A DNA stretch of 64,000 bases, taken from the NCBI GenBank assembly GCA_905221605.1, contig CAJNDS010002561.1, positions 62,001 to 126,000 on the forward strand. The letters are read 5' to 3'. This document shows, in pieces, positions 29,618 through 41,579 of the stretch. Every line of letters starts with the position of its first letter. Positions within the stretch are counted from its first letter, which is position 1. The position numbers were made by a program, and so were the translations under genes. The notes below the pieces were generated by a model. It was not told where the DNA came from. It did not search any database and saw only the letters and a program-made list of their open reading frames with translations. The DNA comes from Symbiodinium natans. Its lineage: Eukaryota; Sar; Dinophyceae; Suessiales; Symbiodiniaceae.

Positions 29618-31823
29618 ATGCGCCGCTTATGCCTCCTTCTGTTGTTCTGTGCCGGTGCAATGCGGCCGCAGAGTGATGCTCTTCGGCGGATCGGGCACGA
29701 GGCGGTGGGGTGGGGGCATGTTGACACCACCGAGGACAGGAGGCATGGGGATCCAGGGAATCCAGACAACGATGAGGCGTTTGTGGATCCAACAGACCTG
29801 GACAATCCTGTCACACCCAAGCTGCCGCCGTTCCAATTGCGCCTGACGCCTGCCTGGCTGTACAACGCTCGTCGTCGAAACTGCGTGTGCCGAACAAGCT
29901 ACAGTGTAGCTCAGAATCTAAGGAAAGTGAATGATGCGAGCGTTCCTTGGCTTAGTGAGAGACTGGACGGTGATGTGTCGATACGGGCCCCTTTCGACAC
30001 CCAACTCAGGCGGCTCTCAAAAAAGAGGATGGCTCTTTGCTGCTGCCCCAGGAAGTAATTGACACTTGCGCAAACTCGAGAAGAAGCGGCTTCCTTCTGC
30101 AGGGAGACTTCCGATGTCTGTGCTGTGCCAAGTCTCGGCGAGTTGCTTTACCTGTTCGTGCCGGAGAGTGACAGCTTGGACAGCGTTGCCTCGGGAATCG
30201 TGAACGACCTACCGCCAGCGCTGGAGCAGGCCACCGAAATGGTTTCGGGTTTCTGGCAAGCAGAAGCTCTCAGGTCGTATCTGCAAAAGGCCGTCCTTCG
30301 AACTTGCTGCCTGGGACGCTGACAGGCAGGTGTGAAATGTATACTCGCAAAGGATGGCACGGATGGAGGCCTGGTGGCAAGAGATTGCAGAGACAGGTGG
30401 TGGAGCGGTGCATCTGCTTTCGGAAAGAGTACCAGCAACTGTAAAAGCTAAGGCTTGCAAGAAGGCTGTTAGGTTTTAGAGCTTACAGAGCTCTGGGGAG
30501 TGCGAGTGCGCTGTGAGTGCAATCCACGGTGTCGGCTGCTGGTATGAACCTGAGGAGAGACCATTCGCTTGATGATGGAAATAACAGGACACTTGGTTCA
30601 CGAGTTGTTGCTGTGGATCATGTTTCTGAGCTTTCGTTGCTACAAGCCATTGCCAGCAAAGGCCCAGATTGGGCTCAAGAAACCATGCAGAACCATCAGC
30701 TTCAGGTCTTAACATGTCACACCGCCATGTGAAGGCTATGAGCTGAGTGCCTTCCTTCCCAACCAGACCAGCCAGGCAGAGCCACACAATGAACCGCATG
30801 CCAGAACAACATGTCAGCATCTCGCATGCCGGGGTGCCAGTGCCAGGAGATGGAATCTGCCTTGTCAGCGCTGCCGCCGTTGGTGGCACCTCTGGGGGAG
30901 ACTTGCTTGGCACAGAATTCAGATGGACAGTTTGAGGTCTTGACTCTCAGATATGAAGCCGCCGATCAAGAAGTTTCAAAGCACTCCTGAGCAGCCAAGG
31001 CGCAGAAACAGCATCTTGGCCAAGAGACTGCTCGAGACCAGCCCCAGCTTCAACAGTTCTGCTCTTGCTATACTAAGGTATGATGCTGTGCACCAGTGCT
31101 TTGGCTGCAAGATGAGGTGGTTAGAGTGATGAGCTGGAGTCTTCATCTGTCAACTCATGTGTAGCCCTAATGCATGGTTCGCCCAGCTAATCCGACTGGC
31201 TCAGAAAGCCCGAAGGAAAGTGAAGGAGTTCTTTGAGATCAAGTGGATGCACAAAATCCCGAAGATCTTGAACAAGCATCTCCTGAAGATGGGGGTGGAT
31301 GCGGACACCTCCGTTGCTCGTCGGTGACATCATGTCTGGCCAGTGTCAAGGCTAGTTCTGCCGGCATCTGCCGGCTTGGGTAAGGTTGAGCCCCCTCCAC
31401 CGTCTTTGCCGAAGCCAGACAAGCTGCCTGCGCCAGACGGCCTCAAGCTCTTCCTCAGGGAGCCTTGGTTGGCTTCAGCAGCTCCAGAATTTTTTGTAAG
31501 AACATGGTAGAACATTCGGAGTGGATAGCTGAGACTGAGACCCAGGTGGAGCTGCCGAGCAGGCTTGATATGGGCAAAGCTGCGGACTCGAGCCTGACAG
31601 AGGAAGGCATCAAGAACATGAGCCAAGCCAATTTCCTTCGATTGATCCGTCCGAAGCTGGAGGCACGGGTTTCCCACGGGTTCTGCTGAAAAGAGTCCTG
31701 CGTGCCCTCATGTTCGAGGAGCACGTCGCCAGAGCAATCCGCGTCGCTTGCCGTGATTGCACCGGATACGTGACAGTTCTCAGTTCATTCAGTGGCCGCA
31801 AGTACATGGAGAGCACAGCTTGA
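29618..31823 (+). CDS. Candidate secreted or ER protein of unknown function, multi-exon
   Basis: An ATG at 29618 opens with MRRLCLLLLFCAGAM, a textbook signal peptide, followed by an acidic stretch (DTTEDRRHGDPGN, DNDEAFVDPTDLDNP). Downstream plus-strand pieces have protein-like composition. 30150-30300: LGELLYLFVPESDSLDSVAS. 30955-31075: PPIKKFQSTPEQPRRRNS. 31165-31327: AWFAQLIRLAQKARRKVKEF and HKIPKILNKHLLKMGVDADT. 31370-31490: VEPPPPSLPKPDKLPAPDGL. 31505-31670: SEWIAETETQVELPSRLD. 31678-31823: RALMFEEHVARAIRVA, ending ...GRKYMESTA and TGA. Frame changes between pieces require introns or base errors. I recognise no family. The basic, helical middle and Pro-rich linker give no function. Confidence 0.4.
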
Positions 31824-33600
31824 AAGGCGACGTCGGAACACTCAGCATGTCGTGTAGGGGAAGATCGACGTTTCAATGCTTCCTCGTGGCTATGACACGG
31901 GTGATGTTTGAGCTACTTTACAACGTATTAGGGAGGCCGCGCAAGAATCCCAGCTGTCTAGTCAAAACCTCAATACCTTTGACGTGCTCCATGCTGAGCG
32001 CTTGCATGGCTTTGCTATCCATTGAGTTCAACGTTTCCCCAAAAAGATCCTTCGACACGTCACGGGGCCTGCATGGACAGCTGTTGTGTTGCGACCCCAC
32101 GAAAAACGTTGTAACGAGAATTTCTTTGTGGGGAAGCGTAGGAAACACATCTGCAGTGCGAGTGTTATGCGGCTTATGCCGTCACGTCTCCGGGACCCTT
32201 GCGGCGAGTCCCATGGCGGAGACTCATGACAAACATCCCCTGCTCTTTCAGTGAAGCGCTTTGGGCATCGGTGAGAAGCCGTTTCTTTTTTTGTTCTCTC
32301 TCTCTCTCTTTTCAAGGAGAAGCTCGGAGGTGCTTTTCCGTTCGATGGCGAGCCCCGAAGTGTGGGGCCCCAGCTGGTGGAGCAGGGGTTTCATGGATTT
32401 TCCAAGAAATGAGCCATGCGAGCCATTTGGGCCACAACAAAGCAAGCATCAAAAAAAGCCACGAGGCGATGCGGATTTCGGCCAGCACTCGAAGCACAGC
32501 TTCTGGCTGCCGCTGAGTGTCCGCAACGTGGACGAGGCGAAGGCGCTCGAAAAGATCAGAGGTGAGGAGTTTGCAGGCGCCCGTCTGCCTGGGGACTCTT
32601 TGGGTGTCTGTCGAAGTTGTGTTCCAGAACTTTCCGCAGCAGGAAACTTCTCGCAATTCCTCCGATCACTGACAGCACTGTCGTCAGGCACGCAGGACAC
32701 AGTTCCTTGTAGACTGTAGACACAGCCAATGCGGCAATGCTGCAGGTGGCGTGGGTGGCCTGGTGCATGCCTCGGATGGCCTCGGATCCTTCCGCTTTGT
32801 CATTGGCTATCTCTGAGGGCTCGGTGGCCGCTGACCTACGCGCTACGGTACGAAGCTCTCTCCTGAAGGACTTGCATACAGGCTGCAGGGGAACTGACAA
32901 AGGTTCTGGAGAAGGGGAGGCTTCGGGATGTTGAGAAGTTTCTGGGGAGTGTGGGCGGTTGTCGTTCAGAGTGCCTGTCCCGACATCAGGTCCTTCCCAC
33001 ACCAATTCTCTGCATCCAGATACCGGGCCAGACACAACAACTCTTGTTTTGAAGCCCCTTCCTGGCAGCACTCCAGCGGCCAGACTCGCGGCCAGACAGC
33101 CCCATCACCAACACAGAAGATCACAGAAGCACGTGCCACAGGGGAACAACCTCACGAGAAGCCATCTCCTGTGGGAGCTCGTGGCCTGTGGGCCATGTAC
33201 GTGCAATGTGCACGCCTGACACAAGACCACGGCCGCTTCAAATGCATCGCGCCCAACTTGCCCAGCACGAATGCATCTTCAACGAGACCCGCTGCACGAT
33301 CAGGAGTTTGCTGACGCTATGGGGAGTACGTGGCGGGTGGCAAAGAATGCACGCTGGAGCCAATCGTATTGAAGCGTGCTTCGAGACAACGACAACGTTT
33401 CCTCGTTTCAACGGCCCGCGGGAGGAGAGCACAGTCGTGTAGCTGAAGTCGGCTTGAAAATTCAGGTGTCGCCTCAACCAGGTTGTCCTTGACCAACGGA
33501 CACATCAATGAGTAGGGAGACACGAACAAGGAAAAGGAGAAGAAGAAGAGAGGGGGCACATGGTCGAACAGCGACCACGCTGGATACAGATTCTGGCGAG
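31824..33600. other. Weak open frames on both strands
   Basis: A plus-strand frame at about 32490-32719 contains VRNVDEAKALEKIRGEEFAG, which looks protein-like. The opposite strand at 32556-33071 is also open. I cannot decide between them and recognise no family. The remainder shows nothing notable. Confidence 0.2.
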
Positions 33601-33910
33601 ACGCAGAGTCAAGCAAGCCCCAAAGAAAGAAAGGAAACAGAAAACGTGCCCCCCAGAAAGAAGGAAAGAACACGAGTGACGATCTAATTTGACCATGCAG
33701 CTGCAGAAAGAAGCAACAGAGCGAGTGGAGCTTGTGAGACAAAGGGTCGGAGAGATGAAGAAATCGAGAAAAACTGACGGAGGGAGGAGGGACAATTCAA
33801 AGCTTCGCACTGCCCTGGAGATCTTGCGCGCCGCGTTGCTGAGCTCATCCCAGCAGAAGTTCAGGTTCCCTCCTGAGATTTTTTCGTTTGAGTCACAGAG
33901 TCGCACAGAT

Positions 33911-34327
33911 GGGTCACCACGTCCGGATGATGGCCATGTAGAAATATGAGTCTGGGGATGAATGGTGGGAGAGTGTGGCGAACATAAAGTCTGCAAGCCT
34001 GCACATTGCTTTCGCAACAGAGATGTCTGCTGCCGACGGCCTAGACATGTTAGAACACCCGGCAAACAACGCAGCTTCTATTTCCAGCAGGGTATCGTTA
34101 GTGTTTGGCATGCGATAAGCTTCAGCAACGGCCCGTGTAGTAACTGGTATTGACAAGTAAATTCTCTTTGTCGCCGCCGTGCTGAGTTGTGATTTGCAGT
34201 TGTGGTTGCAATCGTAAGCATAGCAGCAAAGGCTCACAAGGCTGAACTTAGTCCCTTGCACGGACTGGAAACTTGCTCCATACTGGATCCTCAGGCCGTG
34301 AGCAGCTCCGCGTACGACTGGCTCCAA
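33911..34327 (-). CDS. Possible minus-strand exon of unknown function
   Basis: The minus-strand frame contains EAYRMPNTNDTLLEIEAALF and SRPSAADISVAKAMCRLADF. This is more protein-like than the plus-strand frames, and the SAAD segment vaguely resembles GST-C-like domains. A further minus-strand piece near 33785-33880 contains WDELSNAARKISRAVRSFEL. No start or splice sites can be fixed. Confidence 0.25.
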
Positions 34328-34759
34328 AAATATGCTCCCAGTGGCATTTGTTGCAGAAGCGAGAAGAAAGGCTCAAAAAAGACATCTACAGATGAGGCCG
34401 GTGCTCTGGCTCTGCAGGCTCGGCTCTGCAGGCTCGTGGAATTATGTTGTTCAATTCTGCAGGTTTTCTGGGTCGTCTCATCTGCCTCAGCGGGGCCCAA
34501 TGGCCCTGCTGGCCTTTGCCCTGCCATCTCAGCACCTCGGCATGACATGTGTCGCTGAACTGCGATGTGAGCTTGGATCAAAAGCATGTGGTACCCGAGG
34601 AAGAAGCGAATCCACCATGCGCCGCTTCCGTGGGGTCTCAGGACGCAGTCGCGCTGCATCATCGCCCATACACCGCAGCTTGGCCAGAGTATTTTGCAGA
34701 GCATTCTTGGGAGACTTGGAGAAGTCGAGAACAAATGCAATGCCGCTTCTCATTGAGTT

Positions 34760-35015
34760 TGCACATCCTTGCTGTCTATCTAGTCAATGCTAAGGAATGC
34801 TTCAACCTGGCCGAGCTCACGAGCAAGGCGTTGTCCACGTGATCTCACGCGGGTTCTGCCAAGAGAGCAGCGCATTTTCGTTGCGAGTTTGCAAGGATCC
34901 AGAGCTGACGGCCGCGAAGATTGAGTCCAAGTGCGGATCCTGACCTGCCGTGTCGATTGGAATGGGGCCTGGGAGCCAGCACGAGCAACGCCCGCAAAAA
35001 AAGGAGCAAACGGGG
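34760..35015 (+). repeat. Outlying diverged copy of a module of the 37.6-61.5 kb repeat block
   Basis: The segment is clearly related to 47635-47885 and 60779-61018, for example a shared AATGCTAAGGAATGCTTCAA and the GGAGCCAGCACGAGC block. It differs at many positions. It is the only module copy I found outside the main block, about 3 kb to its left. Confidence 0.7.
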
Positions 35016-35772
35016 AGCAGCATGCGTAGAGAACCGTGCTTCTTGGAACCTTTGGTTGTGTGGCTGCAGGCTTTCATTTCGGCAAATGGTATCAGTATCG
35101 ATTGCCGGAGCCAGAGAAAGCCTTTGCTTTGTCGAGCCCTGTCCTGTCGGCTAGCCGGCTAGTGCTGTCTCTCGCAAGCCAGGGACACGGAGACTGTTCT
35201 ACCAGATCCGTGACGTACAGGTGCAGCGGGGAAGATGAGTTTCTTTAGGCACTTTCAAGCAGGCCCCCCTCACATTGTTATTATGAGACACGTGTTGGCA
35301 TGAATGCGCAACAAGCACGCCTCCCATTTCATCAGCTTCAGCACAGGAAGCTGAAGAGGGACAGCGCCCAGAAGTAAGAGAAGCACATGACCCGCAGATG
35401 CTCTCAGAATACATTGAACAGAAATGGAGAAAGCCATGAACACCTCTCAATTCCATCAGTGGGCGCTTGGGAGTGAGGTGGCTCTGTTGTGGCTCTGTGT
35501 TATGCGATTCTGCCAGTTGTCTGATACCATCCACAGTGACCAGCCGTGCTTTGGTGTCGCGGTTGGCAGTTCTCCGCTTTTCTTCGCTTGTGATTTCCTA
35601 GTGCTCATTCCTATCCCTGTCATGCGGCCAGGCTGGCTTGCCCAAAGTTTGGGACTTCTTTGCCAGTTGGATGCAGGCACATGCGTGACGCAGCCGAATG
35701 AATCAGGATTCCAGCGCAGGAAGTGAGCAATGTTGTAGTGGTCGTGTCATGATCGTGGTCATCGCCGTCGTT

Positions 35773-35828
35773 GTTGTGGTGGTTGTGGTGGTTGTGGTGG
35801 TTGTGGTGGTTGTGGTGGTTGTGGTGGT
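35773..35828. repeat. TTGTGGTGG 9-bp microsatellite
   Basis: About six perfect tandem copies of TTGTGGTGG. The His-Asn-rich minus-strand frame through it is compositional. Confidence 0.9.
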
Positions 35829-36289
35829 CGGAAGAAGCCGGGTTTCTTTTTACAAGCGTCATGAGCTCTAGATGTTAGCCTTGGTTCGGCAGGTGCCCAT
35901 AGCTGGCCCCTTGCTGGGTTAGAATTTCGAGTGCCTTTCGTTGGAGGGGTTAGGTTTGAATTTGCAGGCCAGCTACGGCGAGCCGGCAAAAGCAAGCCGA
36001 ACTTGGACAGACTCAATATCGGAAACCCTGTCACATTGGGGCAGATTTATCGCTGTTTTTGCAAAAAAGGTTTTCGCACCCGTGCGTGACATTCAACAGT
36101 CCAACTGTAAACTGGTCCCCGTGCCCGCCGCGTCTTACTTGTTTACGCCCGCCCCCGTCCCCTACTCTCCAAACAGCTAGCCTTTTATTGACAGTGGGGG
36201 AAACAATTTCTGTGGTCGGCCCCAAATGGGCACACTGTAAGACATGAAATTGCGCGCACAAACTTCTTTTCAAATGGATCGACAAAAGA

Positions 36290-36460
36290 TAAAATCCAAA
36301 TTCTTCTTGTAAAAACAAGATGATTCTTGCTAACTTTTCTGGCTTAAAAATCAACATGTCCAAAAACACTTTCTTTTACCACGGGCAACATAAAACAGAA
36401 AGTTTTTTGTTGCAAAACTTGTTTCAAAGTTGCTACTTTTTAAAATTCATGCGTGCCTTG
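36290..36460 (+). mobile_element. Possible remnant of a LINE-type reverse transcriptase
   Basis: In an AT-richer patch the plus-strand frame reads ANFSGLKINMSKNTFFYHG. This resembles the F---SGLKIN--K-----G segment that follows the catalytic YADD motif in non-LTR reverse transcriptases. No YADD or other domains are found beside it. If real it is a short, dead fragment. The frame stays open to 36592 but loses resemblance. Confidence 0.35.
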
Positions 36461-37734
36461 GGTTTTGGGGAAGGGTTGAGGGAACTGCAGACCGCAAGAG
36501 GCCTCGTCTCGACGCACCATCCGCTCTCGATATCTAAGGAAGGGGTGGTAGGGGTACGCATTCCAGCCCAAATAAAAAATGATTCTCCGTAGCGAGATGT
36601 TGACAGGTTCTGATTCTTTTCGCTCTTTACTTACAGAGTAATTTATTCTTTGTCTTCTTTGAGTTTTGCTTCTGATTGCTTTTTGCCCGATTTCACGGCG
36701 ACGACGGCGGCTATTGTGGCAGATTGCCTGCATCACCAATCTCGGGCATGTGTGTTCAGTGTTCTTGCATGTCAGGCCAACTCGCCGCAGCTCTTTCCCT
36801 TCGCGCTTCGGGTGTGAGATGCCGCAAAAAGGCTTTCCTGTCCAGGAGACGTCCCAGCTTGAAGTTGTGAGTGAAGTTGTGTTTCGATCTGTCACACTAT
36901 GTCAGAGATGTGGCTGCACACGAGGAGTTATCCGCTGCTGCTGCGGCTCAGAGGGTATTTGGACTCGTAGCATATGGGGGCGGCCTGTCACTGAGCCCCA
37001 TTGGTACAGGCTATGATACGTTGAGCAAGAAAATCACCAAAAGCTTGGGCTTGAGAGCAGCATCTGTACATCAGCGGTATCCATACGACGGGCTCCGATT
37101 GCGGTGCCCGGGCTCTGCAGGGTGATGGCATCGTCACTGAGCCAATCGATGTTTCACCAAAGCAGAAGAGCGCTGCCCGCTCTAAACCTTGAGAGTCGAG
37201 ACCCTCGGCAGTTTGTGCCAGTATGAGAGTCGAAGCTGCAACTGCAACCTCTACGCCCACCAGGAGATGAACCCACAATTACTTTGCATCGCACAGGTTG
37301 CAGATCTCTTTTTGCAGCTGTATCGCATGAAGAGATGGTATGCCTAACGTTGGGTGCGGTGGGCAGACCACGTAATGTCGCAAGGGCATCAGTAGAAAGC
37401 AGCAAAGGGGACAGTACTGAGACTTTGGAGACACGATGGCACCGCACCTCAAAGGACTTTTACCATGCGAGCTAATCACGGTCAGTGTGGTGGCCGTGAA
37501 TTTCACGACTGTGAACTGGCGAGAGTCGCCGACCATCTGCCCCAAGGGCACTACGCTCCGTCATTCTGAGCTATTCCCAGGCAGCCTGCGCCGCGCAGGC
37601 GCGCCAGGCGGGTCTGCCAGCTGGGAGGTCCAAGAGATTGAGAACGGCGAGCCTTCAATGCTGGAGTGGTCGGTGGCCACAAGTGTGCTTGTGCTACCTG
37701 CAATGCTTGCAACATGCTCGCACGCCGCGCGTGC

Positions 37735-37903
37735 TCCGCTTTCCCCGCAGCCGTCGTTTTCGTTTTCGTCAGGCCTGGCATTTCGAAGACCGCGAGGGCC
37801 GTTTGGAACATGACAGACTGTCTGTCATGTTCCAAACGGCCCTCGCGGTCTTCGAAATGCCAGGCCTGACGAAAACGAAAACGACGGCTGCGGGGAAAGC
37901 GGA
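37735..37903. repeat. Perfect inverted repeat, two 84-bp arms, 1-nt centre
   Basis: Arms 37735-37818 and 37820-37903 are exact reverse complements around the T at 37819. The homologous copies at 46.9 and 60.1 kb carry only the left-arm sequence and run straight on. The right arm is therefore an inverted re-insertion at this point. See the findings for interpretation. Confidence 0.95.
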
Positions 37904-38003
37904 TGACAGATGTTCAAGGTTTGTGAGCGACTGCCACGTTTTCGGGGGTCGTCGAAGGTGGCATGTAGAAACCCCGCCAGGCCAGAGATCTGTGGAACTG
38001 GAA

Positions 38004-38132
38004 GAACCCCTTCACCAGCTACGCCAGGGAGATACGGAACTTCCAAAACGTTATCGAGGAGACAAAACTTTAATCTTCTCGATGACGTTTTTGAAGTTGC
38101 GGATCTCCCTGGCGTAGCTGGTGACGGGGTTC
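38004..38132. repeat. Imperfect inverted repeat, two 55-bp arms
   Basis: Arms 38004-38058 and 38078-38132 match as reverse complements with five mismatches, separated by 19 nt. Both arms derive from the NPVTSYA-EIRNF--VIE coding-like stretch, once on each strand. The copies at 47.1 and 60.2 kb lack the second arm. Confidence 0.9.
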
Positions 38133-40399
38133 TTGACGGCCGTGTGCTTGTCCCACTTCCAGATGATTATGGCCGCGCTGATGCCTTAGTTGCATGGTAA
38201 CTTGCCTACCTTGGCGTAAAGAGCATTTGGCCGACTACCACTAAACTAGAACTTAGGCGAGGTACTCAGCAGTCCTTCTACTCCGTGGCCTTGTTCTCGC
38301 TGGGGAGCAACACTGACAAGGACATTGCAAGCTGAATCCGAAGAGGCCGCGTTGCTGTGGGAACTTGGAAGGCACAAGCCAGGCCGGCAAGCGCAAGTTG
38401 TCCGAGTTCACCTTCAACGCGCCTTGAACGCGCGAGAACTTGGACACTGACTGTTTCCTTAGCCTGGCCATCACAACGTCAAACTTACGAGTCGCTGGGT
38501 GCGAGGAGTGCGGGTACCATGAAGAAAGCGCTGATGCTTGCAATGGGAACTGCAGCACTGACTTACCAGCTGGTTGGTCTGATCAGATGGCGTGAGCGCA
38601 CGCCTCGCGGGCTTGCGTCCTGGGGCGGAGGGCTTTGATGCACAGGTATCACTTTATCGGCGTCCGGTTCAGTGCGACCTGTTCATCAAAGCCCCTCCAC
38701 CCCGGGACTGTAAACCTCAATGTAAGAAGTGGTGCTTTTACGATGGACATCGCATTTTGCCACGGTTCTGGAAGGCGTGGCAAAAGACTTCGTGGCCGCA
38801 TCTTCAGATGAAACGGCGGTGTCAAGTTACGCTTTGAGGCCCAAGAGGCTCATGCATACGTAGTTCTCTGCTTTTCCGCCTCTCTGAACAGAGTCTATAC
38901 AGAGTTCTTCAAGCTCAAGCCTCTCGACCATGCGACTACAACGGTTACCCTGAGGACAACCTTGGTCTCATTGGTTCATGCGCTTGAGACTTGAGATGTA
39001 GATGCAAAGAAAGAGGAGTTGGAGCTTGAGAGCCGGCACGCTCCAGCGGCTCCTTGTTCTATTCCTGACGTGTGCCTGCCTCGAGGAAGCGAGCGAAGCC
39101 TACCGAACGAAGAAGCCTGCAAATGAGCAGAAGTGCGTCCAAAAGGAGCCAGCCCAATCACTGCCGGCAAGCTGGGCAAGCTTCAGCGCCAAACCTGAGT
39201 CAGAGCCTGTTGAGTTTTCATGGTCTTCATCTTCTGCGCAGAGTCTTGCTGACAGCTTCGCAACCAGGTCGGACTGGAATGGGCCATGGGCCAGTAGCAG
39301 TAGATTGAAGCTGCCGCATAGCTTAGCTGCATCCAATAGCCGTCGCCCAGACAGTAGTGGGGTGCTTCTACCAGATCAGTGGTTCCAGCAACATTTCTGA
39401 CGGCAACGGTCTCAAACTGCTGCCATGTCACCTGTAAATTCGCCAATCGACCTGCCATGGCCTTAAAGGGCGAAAATAGGACACAGAAATGTGCAGAAGC
39501 TGGGAGACTCAATTTGTTTCTAAGGCCGGTGTGGTGGAGGGGGTCGGAACTGCTGGCTATCTGCCACGCAGGGGCCGCCGTCTTGCTTCTCGCAGCCGTG
39601 CACCTGCCCCGTTTGTCTGCGCGGAGCAGTGCCGGAGGGAGCGAAGCTCGGATGACTGACGCTCAAGAAGTCGCACCATCAGCGCCGTCCGCCACCCAAA
39701 CCACCGCCACACCAACAGAACCAATCGAATCTAGTCAGTGAGGACAAGCTCTATGGAAGGGGGGCTTTCAGGTGGCTTTCTGTCACTAGGTAGGGCGACC
39801 TCCCAATAGCATACCCAAAACCTCGACGGCACAAGACTTCCGATGCTTGCTGCAGTAGAAGCCACAAGCCTACAAGCCCAAGCCCTTTATCCCCAAGCCC
39901 TCAAACCCAAGCCAATCTATTGAATCTAGTGACCCTTTTGAATCTATTGAGTCTTTTGAATCTTGTGTTTGTGGCCTTTGCGATTTCTGAGTCGGTCTTC
40001 CTTTTGCTTTTGACTTGGGTCCGTCTTGGTATATCTTGGTCCACGCAGCATGGGCACGGCGCGGCAGGTGTTGGCGAGGTATGCGCGGGGTCGACGCCAG
40101 CAGGCGGGTAGCAGAATTGGATACATTCACAACAGAACAAACGTTGACAAGAGAGAGATGTTAATATCACGATTCAAACTCTAAAGTGCTGGTTAGGAGC
40201 AAACTGGACGTTTGAAATGAATGATGCTTGGATAAAACTTACCAATTTCGTTCAAATGTCAATCATGGCTGCATTTAAAATTGACCAAGAGCATGCACCA
40301 CTTCCATTGTCGTTAATAACTAAACTTGACTCACTTTTTATCACAAACTCAATAAGTTCTAATGAAAAGGAATTATTCAAACCAATATCGGGCGACACA

Positions 40400-40438
40400 T
40401 ATATATATATATACATATACATGGTAACCCCCCCCCCC
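40400..40438. repeat. AT/ATAC microsatellite followed by C-run
   Basis: (AT)n leads into ATACATATACATG and then a run of ten C at the end of the left AT-rich arm of the insertion. Confidence 0.8.
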
Positions 40439-40727
40439 CAAGACCTACCTCAAGATCAACGTCTCCATAAAAGCAGCAGAGAAGCCTGAGGTTCCACTTT
40501 GTACCAATTCTTTGCATCCCATCGGAGGCAAAGCCCACAAACATGGGCATTTTCTTTGGAAACCGTGAAGAGAATTACAATCACAAGCAAGCTGTGTTCC
40601 CAAGAAATCCCAATGTTCGTAAGGCTTTCCTCCTATTGAATGCAAAGAAGAGGTAGAATCCAAGAAACATTCACCATACCCGATAATCTAAGGGAGTCCA
40701 TCCAAGAAACATTCACCGTACCCATGC

Positions 40728-40915
40728 CCCTTAATCTATATGAAAGGATAATAGAAGGGAGTCCAAGGGAGGCTTTTACTATTCCCCGTAATTTCTTTTC
40801 AGGGGTATGCCCTACCCATACCCCTTAACCTATATGAACGGATAATATAAGGGAGTCCGAGGGAGGCTTTTACTAAACCCCTTAGTTTCTTTTAAGGGGT
40901 ATGCCTTAGGGGTAT
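40728..40915 (+). repeat. Two tandem units of about 95 bp
   Basis: Two copies of a unit containing CCCTTAA-CTATATGAA, GGATAATA-AAGGGAGTCC and GAGGCTTTTACTA, followed by a TTTCTTTT-AGGGGTATGCC end. An eroded partial unit lies just upstream near 40680. Confidence 0.75.
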
Positions 40916-41160
40916 GTTGAATATTTCTTAGACAGATAAACTACCCACACATGTATGTACATTTTCCGTGTGTGTCTAGCATAAGAAAGGATGGTAACAG
41001 CAATTGTTCGAGACACACTACGAACCAAACAAAAAGATGCAAAACCATGGGACACGATGACCCGAACATAGGGAACTAGTCTCCCAATTTTGTGTGTTTG
41101 TGTGTGTTTTTTGGTTTAGGTTTGTGTTACTAAAAAAAGCTCACTCAACAACAAAAACCA

Positions 41161-41336
41161 ACAAAAACAAAAGTTTGGGACACCATGACCCGGACCTGGG
41201 GGACTAGTCTTCCATTTGTTTTGTGTTTTTTTGGTTTTGGGGGAGACTACAAAAACAAAAGTTTGGGACACCATGACCCGGACCTGGGGGACTAGTCTTC
41301 CATTTGTTTTGTGTGTTTTTTGGTTTTGGGGGAGAC
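41161..41336 (+). repeat. Two near-perfect tandem units of 88 bp
   Basis: The unit contains AAAGTTTGGGACACCATGAC, CTGGGGGACTAGTCTTCC and TTTTGGGGGAGACT. Diverged relatives lie at about 41038-41110 and 41488-41570. Confidence 0.8.
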
Positions 41337-41579
41337 TGTGACCTGGAGACGGAACCAAAAAGATATACTGTATGCTGTACGAAACGCCGTAGCGCCCACC
41401 CAAAAAACACATGTAGAACCAACATGTGGGGAGACTAGCGCACTATCTGCGGGGCACAGTCTCCGCAACCCCCCAAAGACACAAAAAGCAAAATTTGGGA
41501 GACCAGTCCTCTGGGTTCAGGTCATGGTCTCCAAATATTTTCTTTGGGGCTTCGGGAGACTGTGACCTGCACATGGAAC

